NCBI RefSeq assembly: GCF_006539185.1
Contig: NZ_BJMN01000003.1
Location: 46,061 to 110,060 of the forward strand
Direction: 5' to 3'
From: Streptomyces gardneri
Lineage (GTDB): Bacteria; Actinomycetota; Actinomycetes; Streptomycetales; Streptomycetaceae
DNA: 64,000 bases
Shown here in pieces: positions 7,578-16,236 of this stretch (the stretch's first letter is position 1; each line of letters begins with the position of its first letter). Made by a program: the position numbers and the translations under genes. The notes under the pieces are model-generated. The model had not been told where the DNA came from. It did not search any database and saw only the letters and a list, made by a program, of their open reading frames with translations.

Positions 7578-8897
7578 GTGCCCATCATGCTTCGCAGAAC
7601 CACGGCTGCCCTGGCCTGCTCCGTCACAGCTCTCGCCCTGCTCGCCACCGCCTGCGGCGGCGAGGCGGACCAGGGCGCTCTCCCGGCCCCCGGGAAGACG
7701 GGAGAGGTCACCTTCTGGTCCTTCGTGAAGGGCTCGGACAAGGTGGCTGCGGCCTTCAACCGCAGCCACCCGGACATCAAGGTGACGTTCGAGACGGTTC
7801 CGTCGGGCCAGGAGTACTACTCCAAGCTCACCAACGCGGTGAAGGCCGGCACCGCGCCGGACGTCGCGGTGGTCGAGTACCCGCACCTTCCGGAGTTCGC
7901 CGCCCAGGGCAAGATCGAGGACCTGAGCGGCTCCCTCGGCCCGGTGGTGAAGGAGCGGTTCCCCGAGGCGGCGCGGCAGCTGGTGAACCTCGGTGACAGG
8001 ACCTGGGCCGTCCCGCGTGACGCGGCGCCCCTGATGATGATGTACCGCAAGGACTTCTTCACCCGGCACAAGATCGACGTCCCCACGACGTGGGACGCGT
8101 ACCGGAACATGACCGAGCAGGTGAAGAAGGCCGACCCCGCCGCCCGAGGCGGCGTCCTGTACACCGACAACCCCGGGCTCCTGAGCGCGCTCTCCTGGCA
8201 GGCCGGCGGCCAGTGGTTCTCGGCCGGGAAGGACTCCTGGAAGGTCACCGTCGACGACGCCCCGTCGAAGAAGGTCGCCGCCTACTGGGGCGACCTCGCC
8301 CGCAAGGACCTCGTCCGTCCGCTCAGCCAGCTGGACCCCTTCTGGACCAGCGTCCAGAAGGGCCGGACCGTCGCGTATGTCTGCGCCAGCTGGTGCGCCG
8401 GAGCCCACCAGGCGACCGTCCCCGACCAGAAGGGCAAATGGGCCGTCGCGTCCGTGCCCACCTGGGACGGAAAGCCGGCCTCGGCCATGTACGGAGGCTC
8501 GTCCTTCGTGATCCCGAAGGGGGCCGACAACAGCGGTGCCGCGGCCGAGTTCATCAAGTGGATCACCACTGACCCCGAGGGCATGAAGGCATGGGTGTCG
8601 TCCGGCACCAGCAGCATGTTCCCCGCCGATCCGAAGCTCGTGCCGGTCACGAAGGCGGCCTTCGCGACGGACTACTTCGGCGGGCAGGACATCTACTCCC
8701 TCATGTCGCGGTCCTACGACGCCATCAGGCCCGGCTGGACGTGGGGCCCGGTCATGGGTGCCACCAACACGGCCATCGTGGACCAGCTCCCCAAGGTCGC
8801 CGACGGCACGGTGACCCTGCCCGGAGTCCTCTCCACCGCCGAGCAGGCCACGGTCGCGCAGATGAAGCAGCGCGGCCTGACGGTCACCGCCCCGTAG
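7578..8897 (+). CDS. sugar ABC transporter substrate-binding lipoprotein
   Basis: 439 residues from GTG 7578; ATG 7587 (MLRRTTAALAC) is an equally good start. Lipoprotein signal with lipobox LLATAC, then the family-1 solute-binding pattern GEVTFWSFVKGSDKVAAAFNRSHPDIKVTFE, AGTAPDVAVVEYPHLPEF and a C-terminal helical half with PEGMKAW. It should capture oligosaccharides outside the cell for the two permeases that follow. The preceding operator and DeoR/LacI hybrid imply induction by its substrate. The exact sugar cannot be read from sequence. Confidence 0.9.
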   Translation: MPIMLRRTTAALACSVTALALLATACGGEADQGALPAPGKTGEVTFWSFVKGSDKVAAAFNRSHPDIKVTFETVPSGQEYYSKLTNAVKAGTAPDVAVVEYPHLPEFAAQGKIEDLSGSLGPVVKERFPEAARQLVNLGDRTWAVPRDAAPLMMMYRKDFFTRHKIDVPTTWDAYRNMTEQVKKADPAARGGVLYTDNPGLLSALSWQAGGQWFSAGKDSWKVTVDDAPSKKVAAYWGDLARKDLVRPLSQLDPFWTSVQKGRTVAYVCASWCAGAHQATVPDQKGKWAVASVPTWDGKPASAMYGGSSFVIPKGADNSGAAAEFIKWITTDPEGMKAWVSSGTSSMFPADPKLVPVTKAAFATDYFGGQDIYSLMSRSYDAIRPGWTWGPVMGATNTAIVDQLPKVADGTVTLPGVLSTAEQATVAQMKQRGLTVTAP

Positions 8898-8903
8898 AGG
8901 GCC

Positions 8904-9028
8904 GGAGCCCCGAGCCCGTAGGAGCCCGGAGCCCGCTGGAGCCCGGAGCCCACAGCCCCGAGGCCCGTAGGAGCCCCCAGCCCCCAGCCCCCAGCCCCCA
9001 GCCCACAGCCCGGAGCCCACAGCCCTGA
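8904..9028. repeat. degenerate AGCCC tandem repeat between importer genes
   Basis: About fifteen copies of AGCCC preceded by GG, CC or AC (mostly 6-8 nt period) fill the gap between the binding protein and the first permease. A run of consecutive CCAGCCC units is central. No coding role is apparent. It may be a slippage-generated spacer or an RNA element lowering permease expression relative to the binding protein. Confidence 0.75.
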
Positions 9029-9105
9029 GCGTCGGCCCCGCCCGCCCGCGCGGCGGGCCGGCCCCCGGCTCCCTCCCGCACCCGCCCCACCCAAGGAAGG
9101 CCGGT

Positions 9106-10002
9106 ATGGCAAGCCCATCCGCCCGAGGACAGCGCCGGACCGCCGCACTGCTCCTCACACCGTTCTTCGGCCTGTTCGCGGCCGTCACCCTCGCCCCGCT
9201 GCTGTACGCGGCATGGCTGAGCCTGTTCACCACCCGCACCTCCGGCCTCGGGTTCGGCGGCACCGAGAACGTCTTCACCGGGCTGGGCAACTACGCCCGC
9301 GCGCTGTCCGACGAGGCGTTCCGTGACGGGTTCCTCGTCATCGCCGCGTACTGCGCGATCTACATCCCCGTGATGATCGGCGGATCGCTGGTCCTGGCCC
9401 TGTTGCTCGACTCGGGTCTGGCCAAGGCCAGGTCCTTCTTCCAGCTGGCGCTGTTTCTGCCCCATGCGGTGCCGGGCCTGATCGCCGCGCTGATCTGGGT
9501 GTACCTCTACACCCCCGGCCTGAGCCCGGTGATCGACCTCCTGGAGTCCGGCGGCATCGGCATCAACTTCCTGTCGGTCGACAACGCCGTTTTCTCCGCG
9601 GCCAACATCGCCGTCTGGGAATGGACCGGCTACAACATGGTCATCTTCTACGCGGCTCTCCAGGCGGTGCCCCGCGAGACGCTGGACGCCGCGAAGGTCG
9701 ACGGCGCGGGCGCCGTGCGGACGGCGCTTTCCATCAAGGTTCCGATGATCGGCCCCGCGATAGCGCTCGCCGTCCTCTTCACCGTCATCGGCTCGATCCA
9801 GCTCTTCACCGAGCCGAAGGTCATCTACAACGCCTCCAGCGCGATCGGCAGCAGCTGGACCCCCAACATGTACGTCCAGACGGCGGCCTTCCAGAACAAC
9901 GACTTCGGCCTGGCGGCAGCCGCCTCACTGCTGATCGCCCTGTTCGCCGCCGTGCTGTCGTTCGCCGTCACCCGTATCTCACGCCGCGGGAGCAAGTCGT
10001 GA
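9106..10002 (+). CDS. sugar ABC transporter permease (MalF-type)
   Basis: 298 residues, ATG preceded by AAGGAAGG. Six membrane helices and the inner-membrane EAA loop (ETLDAAKVDGAGAVRTALSIKVPMIGP), which docks the ATPase. The N-terminus TPFFGLFAAVTLAPLLYAAWLSL is typical of MalF/LacF-type permeases. It overlaps the next permease by 4 nt (GTGA), so translation is coupled. No ATPase gene follows, so a shared MsiK-type ATPase elsewhere probably energises it. Confidence 0.92.
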   Translation: MASPSARGQRRTAALLLTPFFGLFAAVTLAPLLYAAWLSLFTTRTSGLGFGGTENVFTGLGNYARALSDEAFRDGFLVIAAYCAIYIPVMIGGSLVLALLLDSGLAKARSFFQLALFLPHAVPGLIAALIWVYLYTPGLSPVIDLLESGGIGINFLSVDNAVFSAANIAVWEWTGYNMVIFYAALQAVPRETLDAAKVDGAGAVRTALSIKVPMIGPAIALAVLFTVIGSIQLFTEPKVIYNASSAIGSSWTPNMYVQTAAFQNNDFGLAAAASLLIALFAAVLSFAVTRISRRGSKS

Positions 10003-10964
10003 CCAAGTCCTCCACAGCCGACGCTCCGGCTCGCACACCCGTGACGCCGTCGCCGTCGCCGCCGTCGTCGTCCGGCCCTCGTCCGGCGCCTCGCGGACGC
10101 AGGCGTCCCGTCAAGTCCCCGTCCGTGCTTCTGTCCAAGGCCGGCGTCACGGCGATGCTGGGCCTCGCCACGCTCTACACCCTGCTGCCGCTGACCTGGC
10201 TGCTCCTGTCCTCCACCAAGAGCCGCGAGGACCTGTTCGGCACGAACGGCTTCGCACTCGGCGGCGAGACCCACCTCGCCGCCAACCTGAGCCACCTGTT
10301 CGCCGCCGACGGCGGAGTGTACGTGCGCTGGCTGATCAACACGGTGCTGTACGCCGGTGTGGGCGCCCTCCTGGCATCGGTGTTCGGCGTCGCCGCCGGC
10401 TACGCGTTCGACAAGCTCACGTTTCCCGGCAAGGAGCGCCTGTTCTCGCTCGTGCTCCTCGGCGTGATGGTGCCCGGCACGGCGATGGCGATCCCGCTGT
10501 ACCTGCTCGCCGCCAAGGCCGGGCTGGTGAACACCTTCTGGGGCGTCTTCATCCCAGGGCTCGTCTTCCCGTTCGGCGTGTACCTGGCACGGGTCTTCAG
10601 CGCGTCCTATGTGCCGGACGAGGTCCTGGAAGCGGCACGGATGGACGGGGCCAGCGAGTTCCGGACCTTCTGCCGCATCGCCTTCCCGATGATCGCACCC
10701 GGCTTCGTGACCATCTTCCTCTTCCAGTTCACCCAGATCTGGAACAGCTTCTTCCTGCCCCTGGTCATGCTCTCCGACCAGGACCTGTACCCGGTCAACC
10801 TCGGGCTGTACGTCTGGTACTCGTCCGCGCTCACGCAAGGCCATCCCGAGGACTACCTGCTCGCCGTCGTCGGCTCGCTCGTCGCCGTGGCTCCGCTGAT
10901 CGCGGTCTTCCTCATGCTGCAGCGGTTCTGGAAGTCCGGCATGACGGCCGGCGCCGTCAAGTAG
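9999..10964 (+). CDS. sugar ABC transporter permease (MalG-type)
   Basis: 321 residues from GTG 9999, which overlaps the previous stop by 4 nt; the frame is open further upstream but only inside the preceding gene. A Ser/Pro/Arg-rich N-terminal tail (residues 1-45) precedes the first helix. The EAA loop reads DEVLEAARMDGASEFRTFCRIAFPMI. It pairs with the MalF-type partner as the MalG-type half of the importer. Confidence 0.92.
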   Translation: MTKSSTADAPARTPVTPSPSPPSSSGPRPAPRGRRRPVKSPSVLLSKAGVTAMLGLATLYTLLPLTWLLLSSTKSREDLFGTNGFALGGETHLAANLSHLFAADGGVYVRWLINTVLYAGVGALLASVFGVAAGYAFDKLTFPGKERLFSLVLLGVMVPGTAMAIPLYLLAAKAGLVNTFWGVFIPGLVFPFGVYLARVFSASYVPDEVLEAARMDGASEFRTFCRIAFPMIAPGFVTIFLFQFTQIWNSFFLPLVMLSDQDLYPVNLGLYVWYSSALTQGHPEDYLLAVVGSLVAVAPLIAVFLMLQRFWKSGMTAGAVK

Positions 10965-10988
10965 GCGGCCAACGTGAGGAATTCACCC

Positions 10989-12002
10989 ATGCTTCCGACC
11001 TCGACCACCCGCCCCCGCGCCCTCTTCGCCATGGGCCGTCACCACCGGGACACGATGTTCCCGCCCTCCGCGGTCCAGCGCCTGAGCACGTACGTCGACA
11101 TCGACCCCGCACACGTCGCCGAGGACTTCACCGAAGAACCGGCCTTGGAAGACGTGGAGATCCTGATCACTTCCTGGGGCTGTCCCGTCCTCGACGAGGA
11201 GGTGCTGGCGCGGGCGCCGGCGCTGAAGGCCGTCGTCCACGCGGCGGGCAGCGTCAAGCACCATGTGACCCAGGCCTGTTGGGACCGCGGCCTGACGGTC
11301 TCCTCGGCCGCGGCGGCCAACGCCGTCCCCGTCGCCGAGTACACCGTCGCCGCGATCCTCTTCGCCAACAAGCGGGTCCTGGAGATCGGCGGCCTCTACC
11401 GCGACCACCGCTCTCCCCTCGACTGGTCCCGGCACTTCCCCGGGTTCGGCAACTACCACCGGACCGTGGGAGTGGTCGGAGCGTCGCTCGTCGGGCGCAA
11501 GGTGCTCGAACTGCTGCGGCCGTACGACATCGACGTCCTCCTCGCCGACCCGCACGTCAGCACGTTGCGGGCAGCGGCCATGGGCGTCCGGCGGGTGGAA
11601 CTCGACGAACTGGTCAGCGCCTCGGACGTCGTCTCCCTGCACGCACCCGCGCTGCCCGAGACCCGTCACCTGATGGACGCGCGCCGGCTCTCGCTGATGC
11701 GTGACGGCGCCACGCTGGTCAACACGGCTCGCGGCTCCCTCGTCGACACCGAGGCCCTCACCGCCGAAGCCGCGAGCGGCCGCATCCACGCGGTCATCGA
11801 CGTCACCGAACCCGAAGTACTCCCCGCCGGGTCACCGCTCTACTCCCTGCCCAACGTCCTGCTCACCCCCCATATCGCCGGCTCGCTCGGCGGCGAACTC
11901 CACCGGATCACCGGCAGCGCCCTCGACGAGATCGAGCGCTACTGCGCCGGAGAACCGTTCGCCCACGCCGTGCACCACGCCGCCCTCGCGACCTCGGCCT
12001 GA
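10989..12002 (+). CDS. D-2-hydroxyacid dehydrogenase family protein
   Basis: 337 residues from ATG 10989, chosen because GAGGAA lies 7 nt upstream. The Rossmann core is VGVVGASLVGRKVLELL with an acidic residue after it (LLADP), then the family's catalytic set: Arg in LVNTARGSLVDTEAL, Glu in VTEPEVLP and His in LLTPHIAGS. It reduces or oxidises a 2-oxo/2-hydroxy acid with NAD(H). The tight spacing (24 nt) to the importer suggests it processes an acid derived from the imported sugar, perhaps a uronic or aldonic acid breakdown product. That fits the polysaccharide-lyase-like gene downstream but is inferred. Confidence 0.88.
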   Translation: MLPTSTTRPRALFAMGRHHRDTMFPPSAVQRLSTYVDIDPAHVAEDFTEEPALEDVEILITSWGCPVLDEEVLARAPALKAVVHAAGSVKHHVTQACWDRGLTVSSAAAANAVPVAEYTVAAILFANKRVLEIGGLYRDHRSPLDWSRHFPGFGNYHRTVGVVGASLVGRKVLELLRPYDIDVLLADPHVSTLRAAAMGVRRVELDELVSASDVVSLHAPALPETRHLMDARRLSLMRDGATLVNTARGSLVDTEALTAEAASGRIHAVIDVTEPEVLPAGSPLYSLPNVLLTPHIAGSLGGELHRITGSALDEIERYCAGEPFAHAVHHAALATSA

Positions 12003-12007
12003 CAGCT

Positions 12008-12047
12008 CCGGCCGGTCCCGGACGACGCCGATCCGGGAACCGGCCGG
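12008..12047. terminator. long hairpin after the importer/dehydrogenase operon
   Basis: Arms CCGGCCGGT plus CCCGGA (12008-12022) pair with TCCGGG plus ACCGGCCGG (12032-12047), with one bulged A. Six nt after the dehydrogenase stop, it likely ends the importer operon. Confidence 0.7.
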
Positions 12048-12128
12048 TCCCCGCCGTGCTCCCCGCAGCACGGCGTTCGCTCCTCCGCGCTCTGTGTCCC
12101 CGCACAACGAACAATGGAGTCTCCCCCC

Positions 12129-14153
12129 ATGCAGCACTCTCGACCGGTGGGCAGGCGTCAGCTGCTCATGACAGGCGGCGCCCTCGGGCTCGCCGCCGCA
12201 GCGGCCCCGCTGCTCACGGCACCGGCGCAGGCCACCTCCCGCCAACCCTGCACCCGCATCACCGACCTCGGTCCCGGCATCGAGCAGTTCGCGCTCATGA
12301 GTGCGCTCCAGGTCGGCGACACCGTCTACATCGGCTCCCGCAACCTCGAACCGACTCGCGTGCTCGCCTTCCACCTCCCGACCCGCAAGGTGGTGTCCCA
12401 GACAGTCCTCGGCACGGGACACTCGATCCAGGCGCTCGCCGTCGACCCCACCGGCAGGTACCTGTACGCGGGCATCCTGGCGAAGGGCGACGAGGGCAGG
12501 CCGAACCTCTTCCGCTGGGACCTGACCACCCCGGAGAATCCCGCCGTGGGCATCGGCCGGACCGAGGACCGCGACATCCGGGATCTCGCCGTCGCCCCCG
12601 ACGGCACCGTGTACGCGGTCGGCGGGATCCCAGGGAAGGCACCCGCGCTGTGGATGTACGACCCGGGCACCGGCAAGGTGACCAAGCTCGGCGTCCCCGA
12701 CCCGAAGGCCACGCTGGCGAGGGCCGTCGCCGCCACCGACACGACCGTCTTCTTCGGAGCCGGCAGCACTCTGGCCGGCGGTGACGGAGCGAGCAAGGCG
12801 TCGCTGTACGCGTACGACCGGGCCGCGGGCACGTTCGGCAACGTCACCCCACCGGAGATGGAGAAGGACCCGAGTCTGCGCGACCTCGTCGTCCTCGGCG
12901 ACCGACTCGTGGTCAGCACCTCGGGATCGACCGAGCCCGCCAAGCTGGCCGTGATGGACCTCGCCGACCTCTCCTCGTACAGCGTGACGACCACCAGCGG
13001 CAAGGTCGTCAAGAACCTGACCGCGAACGGCGACACGGTCCACTTCGCCACCGACACGGGCCTGTACTCCTACTCGACGGCGACCAAGGTCATCAGCCCC
13101 GTCGGGTTCGACGGCGACCTCGGCGAGATATGGGGCCTCGACCACGTCGGAGGCACCTTGACCGTCGTCTCGGGATACGGCTTCGTCGGCGAGATCGACC
13201 TGGCCACCGGTCGCTCCGTCGTCACCGACCTCGGCCAGGCGGGCGCGCCGGTCGTCCCGCAGACCACGATGGGCATCGCCGCCGACCACCGGTACGTCTA
13301 CGTCGGGGGCAACAACGGCATCGCCCGGCACGACCTGCGCAACGGCACGGTGCTCAACCTCCGCGCGCCCGGCGAGGCGAAGGACGCGGAAGTGCTGAAC
13401 GGAGTGCTCTACACCGGCCAGTACAGCTCGCAGGGCATGTGGACGTACGACCCCACGAAGGGCGGGCAGCCCCACCAGCTCGCGGCCTTCCCCAGCGAAC
13501 AGAACCGTCCGCTCGACGTCTGCTACGACGCCGTCAACGAACTCCTGCTGGTCGGCGTCCAGTCCGACACCGAGGGCGGCGGCTCCCTGTGGACCTACGC
13601 GCCCGGGACGGGCAAGAAGGCCGCGTACATCAATCCGGTCGACGGGAACCAGCTGGTGCGGGCCGTCGCCACCCGGGACGGCGTCGCGTACCTCGGCGGC
13701 GACAACCCCACCACGCAGGGACCGCGTGGCACCCTCGTCGCCTTCGACCCGGTCGCCGGACGTGAGCTGTGGCGCATCGATCTCCCCGCCGCCCTGACCA
13801 CGGGCACCGCCGCGCTGGCGGTGCGCGGCCGCCACCTGTACGGACTCACCAGGAAGGGCGGCTTCTTCGTCGTCGACCTCACCGTCCGCCGGGTGATCCA
13901 CACCGCCGACCACCGTGCCGTCTGTCCCGGCTTCGCGGCCATGGTCACCAGCCGAGGCGTGGTCTATGGCGTCTCCGACACCACCCTCTTCCGCTTCGAC
14001 CCCAGGACCTTCGCCGTCAGCACCGTGGTGGCCGGGATCAACGGCGCCTGGTACAGCGGTCCGCACGTCACCGCCGACCACCGCGGCCGGCTGTACACGA
14101 TGCGCGGCCACAACCTCGTCCGCGTCGAAGACAGGCCGGTGAGCGGATCATGA
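12129..14153 (+). CDS. secreted (Tat-type) beta-propeller protein, function unassigned
   Basis: 674 residues from ATG 12129, with GGAG 9 nt upstream. N-terminal Tat-like signal (GRRQLLMTGGALGLAAAAAP, cleavage near AQA). The rest is repeated blade-like segments with VYIGS..., YLYAGIL..., YVYVGGNNGIARHDL and YLGGDNPTT motifs, resembling PQQ/WD-type propellers. The stop overlaps the start of the polysaccharide-lyase-like gene by 4 nt (ATGA), so the two are translationally coupled and both exported. It could be a glycan-binding or lyase-type propeller, for example of the oligogalacturonate-lyase kind. I do not recognise a specific family. Confidence 0.75.
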   Translation: MQHSRPVGRRQLLMTGGALGLAAAAAPLLTAPAQATSRQPCTRITDLGPGIEQFALMSALQVGDTVYIGSRNLEPTRVLAFHLPTRKVVSQTVLGTGHSIQALAVDPTGRYLYAGILAKGDEGRPNLFRWDLTTPENPAVGIGRTEDRDIRDLAVAPDGTVYAVGGIPGKAPALWMYDPGTGKVTKLGVPDPKATLARAVAATDTTVFFGAGSTLAGGDGASKASLYAYDRAAGTFGNVTPPEMEKDPSLRDLVVLGDRLVVSTSGSTEPAKLAVMDLADLSSYSVTTTSGKVVKNLTANGDTVHFATDTGLYSYSTATKVISPVGFDGDLGEIWGLDHVGGTLTVVSGYGFVGEIDLATGRSVVTDLGQAGAPVVPQTTMGIAADHRYVYVGGNNGIARHDLRNGTVLNLRAPGEAKDAEVLNGVLYTGQYSSQGMWTYDPTKGGQPHQLAAFPSEQNRPLDVCYDAVNELLLVGVQSDTEGGGSLWTYAPGTGKKAAYINPVDGNQLVRAVATRDGVAYLGGDNPTTQGPRGTLVAFDPVAGRELWRIDLPAALTTGTAALAVRGRHLYGLTRKGGFFVVDLTVRRVIHTADHRAVCPGFAAMVTSRGVVYGVSDTTLFRFDPRTFAVSTVVAGINGAWYSGPHVTADHRGRLYTMRGHNLVRVEDRPVSGS

Positions 14154-15013
14154 AGACGTCGACGAGGCGGTCCGTGACGGCCGCGGCGATGGCGGGAGCA
14201 CTCACCCTGGCGTGCCTGACCGCCGCGCAGGCGGGGCAGAACAGCGAGGACCGGGCCGCTTCGGGCCCGTCGTGCGCCGCCGCCGACGGCCCTTCGCCCC
14301 TGCTGACCATCGACTACAGGAACGGCAGGCTGAATTCCGGCATCCCGGACCTGACCACGACGCACGCGACGGCCGCCGACGCGTCGTACGTCGTCCCGTC
14401 CGGTGCGGACCACGCCGTCGCCCACAAGGTGACCCTGGGCGATCCCGGGTACGTCTCCGACGGAGCCCCGCGCAGCGAGAGCGCCACGAACGACGTCCAC
14501 GAGGGGAAGTTCGTCGTGGGCGACGAGCAGCGGTACGAGTTCAGCGTGCTGCTGAACGACTGGCAGCCCTTCCGGCCCGGGGACTCGGAGAGCGGCGACA
14601 TCATCTTCCAGGGGAAGCACGCCGGCGGGAACCTTCCGTCCTTCTACCTCATGGCCAAGCGGAACAGCATCGCCTTCCGCTCGCCGACCCTCGACCTCCA
14701 GTCCACCGTGGTCGACGACTTCCGCCCGCACATCGACCAGTGGATGCACTTCCGCGTGGACGTGCGCTGGACGGACGACATGACCGGCTACTACAAGGTC
14801 TCCACCCGGATGCCGGGCAGCTCGCAGTTCACGCTCCGGCAGACGTACGAGAACGTGAAGACCTTCCACCCCGTGAACCCGGCCGACTTCGGCTACCTGA
14901 AGTGGGGCCTCTACCGCCCCGGCCAGTCGCCGACGAAGGGAGACGTACCGACGCGGATCGTCCACCACGACGACATCCGCATCCTGGACCTTTCCCAGCC
15001 CTCCGGGCGATGA
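14150..15013 (+). CDS. secreted polysaccharide lyase-like protein (heparin-lyase/alginate-lyase fold)
   Basis: 287 residues, ATG overlapping the propeller stop. Sec-type signal ending AAQAGQ. The mature part resembles the jelly-roll 'polysaccharide lyase' family (Pfam PF14099): an RSES...G.E.RYEFSVLL strand pair, WQPF...IIFQGKH, PSFYLMAKRNSIAFRS, HIDQWMHFRVDVRWTDD and FGYLKWGLYRP. Such enzymes cleave uronate-containing polysaccharides by beta-elimination outside the cell. The assignment is by pattern memory, so the substrate is open. Coupling to a propeller and proximity to a sugar importer with a hydroxyacid dehydrogenase suit uronate use. A strong terminator follows. Confidence 0.7.
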   Translation: MKTSTRRSVTAAAMAGALTLACLTAAQAGQNSEDRAASGPSCAAADGPSPLLTIDYRNGRLNSGIPDLTTTHATAADASYVVPSGADHAVAHKVTLGDPGYVSDGAPRSESATNDVHEGKFVVGDEQRYEFSVLLNDWQPFRPGDSESGDIIFQGKHAGGNLPSFYLMAKRNSIAFRSPTLDLQSTVVDDFRPHIDQWMHFRVDVRWTDDMTGYYKVSTRMPGSSQFTLRQTYENVKTFHPVNPADFGYLKWGLYRPGQSPTKGDVPTRIVHHDDIRILDLSQPSGR

Positions 15014-15035
15014 GCCCTGGCGATCTCTGACCGGC

Positions 15036-15080
15036 CCGCGCGCCGCCCCGGCCGCCACTGAAGGCCGGGGCGGCGCGCGG
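15036..15080. terminator. 18-bp perfect hairpin after the lyase-like gene
   Basis: Arms 15036-15053 and 15063-15080 (CCGCGCGCCGCCCCGGCC and its complement) with a 9-nt loop, 23 nt after the stop. It ends the propeller/lyase transcript. Confidence 0.85.
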
Positions 15081-15136
15081 CTCTCGCCCTCTTTCCCTTC
15101 CCTGAGGGGAACGCCCTCTTCAACTGAGAGTGAATC

Positions 15137-16069
15137 GTGAGACATGTCATCGCCCTCGACGTGGGTGGCACCGGAATGAAGGCGGCTCTTGTCGGCCTGG
15201 ACGGGGCGCTGTTGTACGGGACGCGGCGGGCCACCGGGCGGGAGCGGGGGCCCGCCGCCGTCGTGGAGTCGATCCTCGGCTTCGCGAAGGACCTGCGCGT
15301 CCACGGACAGACGCACTTCGGCCTGGCGGCGGAGGCCGTGGGGGTCGCCGTGCCCGGCATCGTCGACACGGAGCGGGGCGTCGCCGTCCACTCCGCCGAG
15401 CTCGGCTGGCGGAACGTCCCGCTGCGGGGGCTGCTCGGCCACCGGCTCGGGCGGATCCCTGTCGCCCTCGGGCACGACGTACGCACCCGCGGCCTGGCCG
15501 AGGGCCGCGTCGGCGCGGGCCGGGGCACCGGTCGGTTCCTGTTCGTGTCACTCGGCACCGGAATCGCCGGTGCGATCGGCATGGACGACGGAATCGAGGC
15601 CGGTGCCCACGGCTGCGCCGGCGAGATCGGCCACATCGTCGTACGCCCCGGCGGCCCCGCGTGCGGTTGCGGCGGGCGCGGTTGTCTGGAGGCCGTGGCC
15701 TCCGCCGCCGCGGTCGGTCGTGCCTGGTCCACCGCCGGCGGCGAGCGGACCGCCGACGCCGCCGACTGCGCCCGGGCCGTCGAGGCGGGCGACGAGGCCG
15801 CGTCCGGAGTGTGGCGAGAGGCGGTGGACGCCCTCGCGGACGGCCTGGTCACCGCGCTCACGGTCCTGGATCCCCGCACCCTGGTCATCGGAGGCGAACT
15901 CGCCGGGGCCGGCGACACCTTGTTCACACCTCTCCGCACGGCGGTCGGGGAACGTGTCACGTTCCAGAAGCTGCCCGCGATCGTCCCGGCGGCCCTCGGC
16001 GACGCCGCCGGCTGTGTGGGCGCGGGGCTGCTCGCCCGGGACCTGCTGGCCGCGGCGGCAGCCGGCTGA
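15137..16069 (+). CDS. ROK-family sugar kinase
   Basis: 310 residues from GTG 15137. N-terminal phosphate-binding motif ALDVGGTGMKAAL, substrate loop GHDVRTRGLAEG, second phosphate motif FVSLGTGIAGAI, HGCAGEIGHIVV and the ROK zinc motif CGCGGRGCLEA. There is no HTH, so it is an enzyme. Typical substrates are glucose, N-acetylglucosamine or N-acetylmannosamine. Its place between the importer operons suggests it phosphorylates a hexose released in the cytoplasm. Confidence 0.88.
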   Translation: MRHVIALDVGGTGMKAALVGLDGALLYGTRRATGRERGPAAVVESILGFAKDLRVHGQTHFGLAAEAVGVAVPGIVDTERGVAVHSAELGWRNVPLRGLLGHRLGRIPVALGHDVRTRGLAEGRVGAGRGTGRFLFVSLGTGIAGAIGMDDGIEAGAHGCAGEIGHIVVRPGGPACGCGGRGCLEAVASAAAVGRAWSTAGGERTADAADCARAVEAGDEAASGVWREAVDALADGLVTALTVLDPRTLVIGGELAGAGDTLFTPLRTAVGERVTFQKLPAIVPAALGDAAGCVGAGLLARDLLAAAAAG

Positions 16070-16236
16070 CGGCCGTCGCCCTGACCTGGCGATCACCGGG
16101 ATCGGCGGTGCGGGGGCCATGTCCGTCTCACGAACACCGCCGTCCGTCGCGGGTCTACAGCGGGCACCGGCCGGATACCTAGTGTCGTTCCCGAACCCGG
16201 CCGTACTCCGAACGGCCAGGACGGTGGAGGAAGACA

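Noticed and set aside
7536..9290. 584-residue open frame antisense to the importer binding protein
   Set aside because: High-GC antisense shadow; composition is low-complexity Gly/Arg/Val and the plus-strand gene is unmistakable.
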